A DNA stretch of 64,000 bases from Arcticibacter tournemirensis (lineage in GTDB: Bacteria; Bacteroidota; Bacteroidia; Sphingobacteriales; Sphingobacteriaceae), in the NCBI RefSeq assembly GCF_006716645.1, contig NZ_VFPL01000001.1:4030001-4094000 (forward strand). The letters run 5' to 3'. The stretch's first letter is position 1; each line of letters starts with the position of its first letter. Positions 61,680-64,000 of the stretch are shown piece after piece. Position numbers and translations under genes: made by a program. The notes beneath the pieces are model-generated. The model did not search any database and had not been told where the DNA came from. It saw nothing but the letters and a program-made list of their open reading frames with translations.

Positions 61680-62048
61680 CTATAAAATTCTATTTACAGA
61701 GCATCCAAAATATAATTTAAACGCCTTTTGACCTCCTGTTCTACTTACAACAACGGTATCCGTACCCCTTCTTTTTACTACTTCATCTCCCGTGTTAAGG
61801 TAACTAAAGAAGTTAGAGGTGTCCACACCAAGAACTATTGTCTGGTTGCTTAATTTGATGGTTTTACAATTATGGTTAGACTCATCGAAATACTTACGTT
61901 CAACAAAACCTTTAATATTCTCTTCCTTAAACTCTTCTAACTCTTCACATGCTAAAGAGTGACTAAATTTGTTATCATTAAAGTAAATCAGCAGAGCGAC
62001 GGCTACTACAATTAAAAATGAAACAAAAACTTTTATGTTATACTTCAT
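61680..62048 (-). CDS. Small hypothetical membrane-anchored protein
   Basis: 122 aa. One N-terminal helix (KVFVSFLIVVAVALLIYF) and a periplasmic part with the repeated short strands IKGFVERKYFDESNHNCKTI and QTIVLGVDTSNFFSYLNTGD. This pattern is common among small Bacteroidota hypothetical proteins. Function unknown. Confidence 0.6.
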   Translation of the reverse strand: MKYNIKVFVSFLIVVAVALLIYFNDNKFSHSLACEELEEFKEENIKGFVERKYFDESNHNCKTIKLSNQTIVLGVDTSNFFSYLNTGDEVVKRRGTDTVVVSRTGGQKAFKLYFGCSVNRIL

Positions 62049-62125
62049 AGAGATTCATCTAACTAATAAACTGACAATCACCTGCTCCGGCATGTATGCA
62101 GCGATCATCTTATCTGCCTGGCATT

Positions 62126-63415
62126 TTAAGGCAACTTATTAAAATCGACAATAGGCTTTTCCGAATACAAGGGGCGTTCAAAAACCTGATCGAAAGGAAT
62201 GAACTGATCAAAAAAGCCACAATTCATCAGATAAAACTGCCCGTCTTTTGTTCCGCCGGCATAATCAGCCCTCAATTTATTCCGTGCTGCAGCATCTGCG
62301 GTAAGTGTAATCTGGTTAAGCTCATGCCATTCTCCGTTCTTTCCTGCAATCCATTGGTTTTTATAGTAAGCAATTCTCACCAGGTTACCGTTTTCCGGAA
62401 TAAAATTCTCAAGAAAGGAATGTAATTGAGACAGATAGCTAAGTGTCTTAGGGCGTTCGAAACGGGCGACCAAAAACCATTTGCCTAAACTTAAATCTTT
62501 AAAATAGGCCGTAAAGATGGTTGAACCGGCGGCAGTATCGGGCTCTGCACCTAACAAAAAGCCATACGTTTTGCCGGCTTCCCAGGAGTACCTCATAAAG
62601 CTCTGGCCTCCGGAACCTTCGTTACCAAAATCCTGGGCATGGACAGTGGGACCTTTTTTCAATAACCTTATTTTCATGCTGTCCGGAATACTTTCCGGAT
62701 TTTCAGTTTCAAACGGGCTCCAGACAGAAAACAATATCCGTCGTTCAGATTTGCTGTTCACCTGCATGCCAAAATATCCCTGGCTAAATCCATCCGCCAT
62801 AAAATAAGAGCCTTCTTTATCCATTCCGAGCGGCACAGATATCTCACTATAAAACCACCTTACATCATTTTTAAGGTTTTCAGGGATATGAAAGTTAAGA
62901 TGTACCGACGGACCGCGCCTGCAGAAATAAAATGAACTACCATTCTTTACATAAATTACTTCATTATCAGCATGAACACCGCTAATGATCATTTCAGAAA
63001 CATTGGCAAACACAGGTCCGGTTTTATGGATGCCATGAAGCTCGGCTTTTATATAACCACCTTTTCCGGGTGTTATACTGCCAACATGAATAATTTCAGG
63101 GCTGGTTGCGCTAACCTGCTTTATAAATTCCTTTTCCCCGATCGTAACTTTGATCCGGCTTTTGCCCGAAGGCACCTGTAGTTTTAAGGATAAATCCAAT
63201 TGCTGGGGTTTCGTTATCCTGAAATAAATCACCGGAACATTGCCCTGCTCACTCCAGTTTGATACTCCTGTATCTGTAATAACAGCCGGACTGTTCACCC
63301 AGGCATTCCCACCTAAAGGCAATATAATTGTCGAGTCTGAGCCGTTTGCCATCAGTACCTTTGCGGAGACTGTAAAAACCAAAAAGCAAATACGTGTCAA
63401 AATCGATTTTAGCAT
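62126..63415 (-). CDS. Secreted DUF3472 protein (carbohydrate-associated)
   Basis: 429 aa. Signal peptide (ILTRICFLVFTVSAKVLMA). A first beta domain resembles DUF5077 (PLGGNAWVNSPAVI, IKAELHGIHKTG), and the DUF3472 core (FGNEGSGGQSFMRYSWEAGK, TYGFLLGAEPD) occupies the middle. These proteins are common in Bacteroidota polysaccharide-use loci. Probably binds or processes glycan on the cell surface. Next to the GH89 gene on the same strand. Confidence 0.75.
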   Translation of the reverse strand: MLKSILTRICFLVFTVSAKVLMANGSDSTIILPLGGNAWVNSPAVITDTGVSNWSEQGNVPVIYFRITKPQQLDLSLKLQVPSGKSRIKVTIGEKEFIKQVSATSPEIIHVGSITPGKGGYIKAELHGIHKTGPVFANVSEMIISGVHADNEVIYVKNGSSFYFCRRGPSVHLNFHIPENLKNDVRWFYSEISVPLGMDKEGSYFMADGFSQGYFGMQVNSKSERRILFSVWSPFETENPESIPDSMKIRLLKKGPTVHAQDFGNEGSGGQSFMRYSWEAGKTYGFLLGAEPDTAAGSTIFTAYFKDLSLGKWFLVARFERPKTLSYLSQLHSFLENFIPENGNLVRIAYYKNQWIAGKNGEWHELNQITLTADAAARNKLRADYAGGTKDGQFYLMNCGFFDQFIPFDQVFERPLYSEKPIVDFNKLP

Positions 63416-63513
63416 CTTTAAATTATTCTACTTGTAAAGGCCCCGACGTCACTAACTCGGTCTGATTGCTGCTTGCAATTATAAAATAGTGCTCTGAAAT
63501 CATTTATATTTCA

Positions 63514-64000
63514 TTATAAATAAGGCGCCCATTTTTTATAAATGTCCACAACTACCGAATAAGTATTTCCGGTTGTATTCCATTTAAACGGTTGCTGGCT
63601 TTGGTTGGTGTTTACCCATTTCCAGTCAAAAGCGGCGCGTTGCTTATCAAAGGCGTCCATGTCTGGTTCTTTGCCGGTATCAATGGTTTTACGTAGTTCA
63701 TTAAAGAACAACGTCCAGCGACCTTTATAATAAGTGCTGATCATTCCCGACCAATCTTTTGCTGCATAATCGGTTATACCGTTGCCTTCTCCTCCCCAGG
63801 TGGTTATCAGCAGGCGGGCGTTTTTTTCGTAATAGTTTTTTTCTTCTGGCGTTGAGCCGAAATCGCGGGCCTCTTTTATCCATGCACCTAATAGCAATTC
63901 GTGCTGAGTAGCTGTTATACGGTCCACATCGTCGCACAAGTCAAGAAACAATCCGGTGTATTTATTAAACAATTGCTGATTTTTCGAATGGTATGCCCTG
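63514..64000 (-). CDS. Alpha-N-acetylglucosaminidase (GH89), C-terminal part, cut by window edge
   Basis: The frame is open to the window end. It encodes the NAGLU C-terminal domain: LFLDLCDDVDRITATQHELL, LGAWIKEARDFGSTPEEKNY, RLLITTWGGEGNGITDYAAK and WSGMISTYYKGRWTLFFNEL. GH89 enzymes remove terminal alpha-GlcNAc from glycans. The catalytic TIM barrel lies outside the window. Pairing with DUF3472 suggests a glycan-use locus continuing beyond the edge. Confidence 0.88.
   Translation of the reverse strand, partial: RAYHSKNQQLFNKYTGLFLDLCDDVDRITATQHELLLGAWIKEARDFGSTPEEKNYYEKNARLLITTWGGEGNGITDYAAKDWSGMISTYYKGRWTLFFNELRKTIDTGKEPDMDAFDKQRAAFDWKWVNTNQSQQPFKWNTTGNTYSVVVDIYKKWAPYL

Noticed and set aside
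1-64000. tRNA/tmRNA genes, CRISPR arrays, integrase-flanked attachment sites
   Set aside because: None was recognised by eye on either strand. A covariance-model and CRISPR search would be needed to exclude small cases.

Overview
The window is from a Bacteroidota chromosome, most likely Sphingobacteriaceae (Pedobacter or Mucilaginibacter type). Support for this: AT-rich DNA with weak ribosome binding sites, a TAnnTTTG-type promoter, a C39-peptidase ABC exporter with a double-glycine leader substrate, a CusA-TolC fusion, DUF305/DUF2231/DUF3347 copper genes, and a secreted alpha-N-acetylglucosaminidase (GH89). No rRNA, tRNA, CRISPR array or replication origin was seen. Nearly the whole window looks like accessory DNA.

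Layout. (1) 0.1-8.2 kb: a secreted-peptide locus with an HlyD adaptor and C39 ABC exporter (minus), a divergent 229-aa double-glycine-leader protein, a small membrane protein (possible immunity), a GT4-GT2 fusion glycosyltransferase and a sugar nucleotidyltransferase. (2) 8.6-10.1 kb: a complete IS3-family element with a frameshift heptamer. (3) 10.3-13.4 kb: an RloC-like ATPase/anticodon-nuclease candidate and the 3' end of a type I restriction gene, hsdR. (4) 13.4-44.6 kb: a composite-transposon-like block bounded by two same-orientation IS21 copies. The second copy lost its left end to an IS66 element. The block carries about 23 kb of copper/zinc resistance genes: heme-binding protein, multicopper oxidase fused to a CopB-like barrel, CopA ATPase between two DUF305 proteins, two CDF transporters, CusA-TolC and CusB, a Cys-rich Csp-like copper-storage protein, a zinc/cadmium-type ATPase and a hybrid sensor kinase. 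Its outer ends lie in the two halves of the same hsdR remnant, so the block split an already decaying restriction gene. (5) 45.1-63.4 kb: a defence/toxin island. It holds a toxin-antitoxin-SecB-like chaperone (TAC) operon, an sce7726 nuclease-like gene with a broken sce7725 partner, a GIY-YIG / DUF2075 helicase / S24-peptidase fusion coupled to a MazG-type pyrophosphohydrolase, a split Rpn nuclease, a frameshifted PIN toxin, Fic, Mrr and AAA_14/DUF4143 genes, and many fragments. (6) 62.1-64.0 kb: secreted carbohydrate-related proteins, the last cut by the window edge.

How it fits together: in the metal block, P-type ATPases move Cu(I) or Zn/Cd from cytoplasm to periplasm, the multicopper oxidase detoxifies periplasmic Cu(I), CusBA-TolC exports it across the outer membrane, and Csp/DUF305/lipoproteins bind metal. 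The flanks form one ancestral defence region. The strongest candidates for under-described systems are the GIY-YIG/helicase/S24 protein with MazG (47.6-50.1 kb), the TAC operon (45.1-46.4 kb), the RloC-like gene beside hsdR, and the large double-glycine protein locus with its glycosyltransferase.
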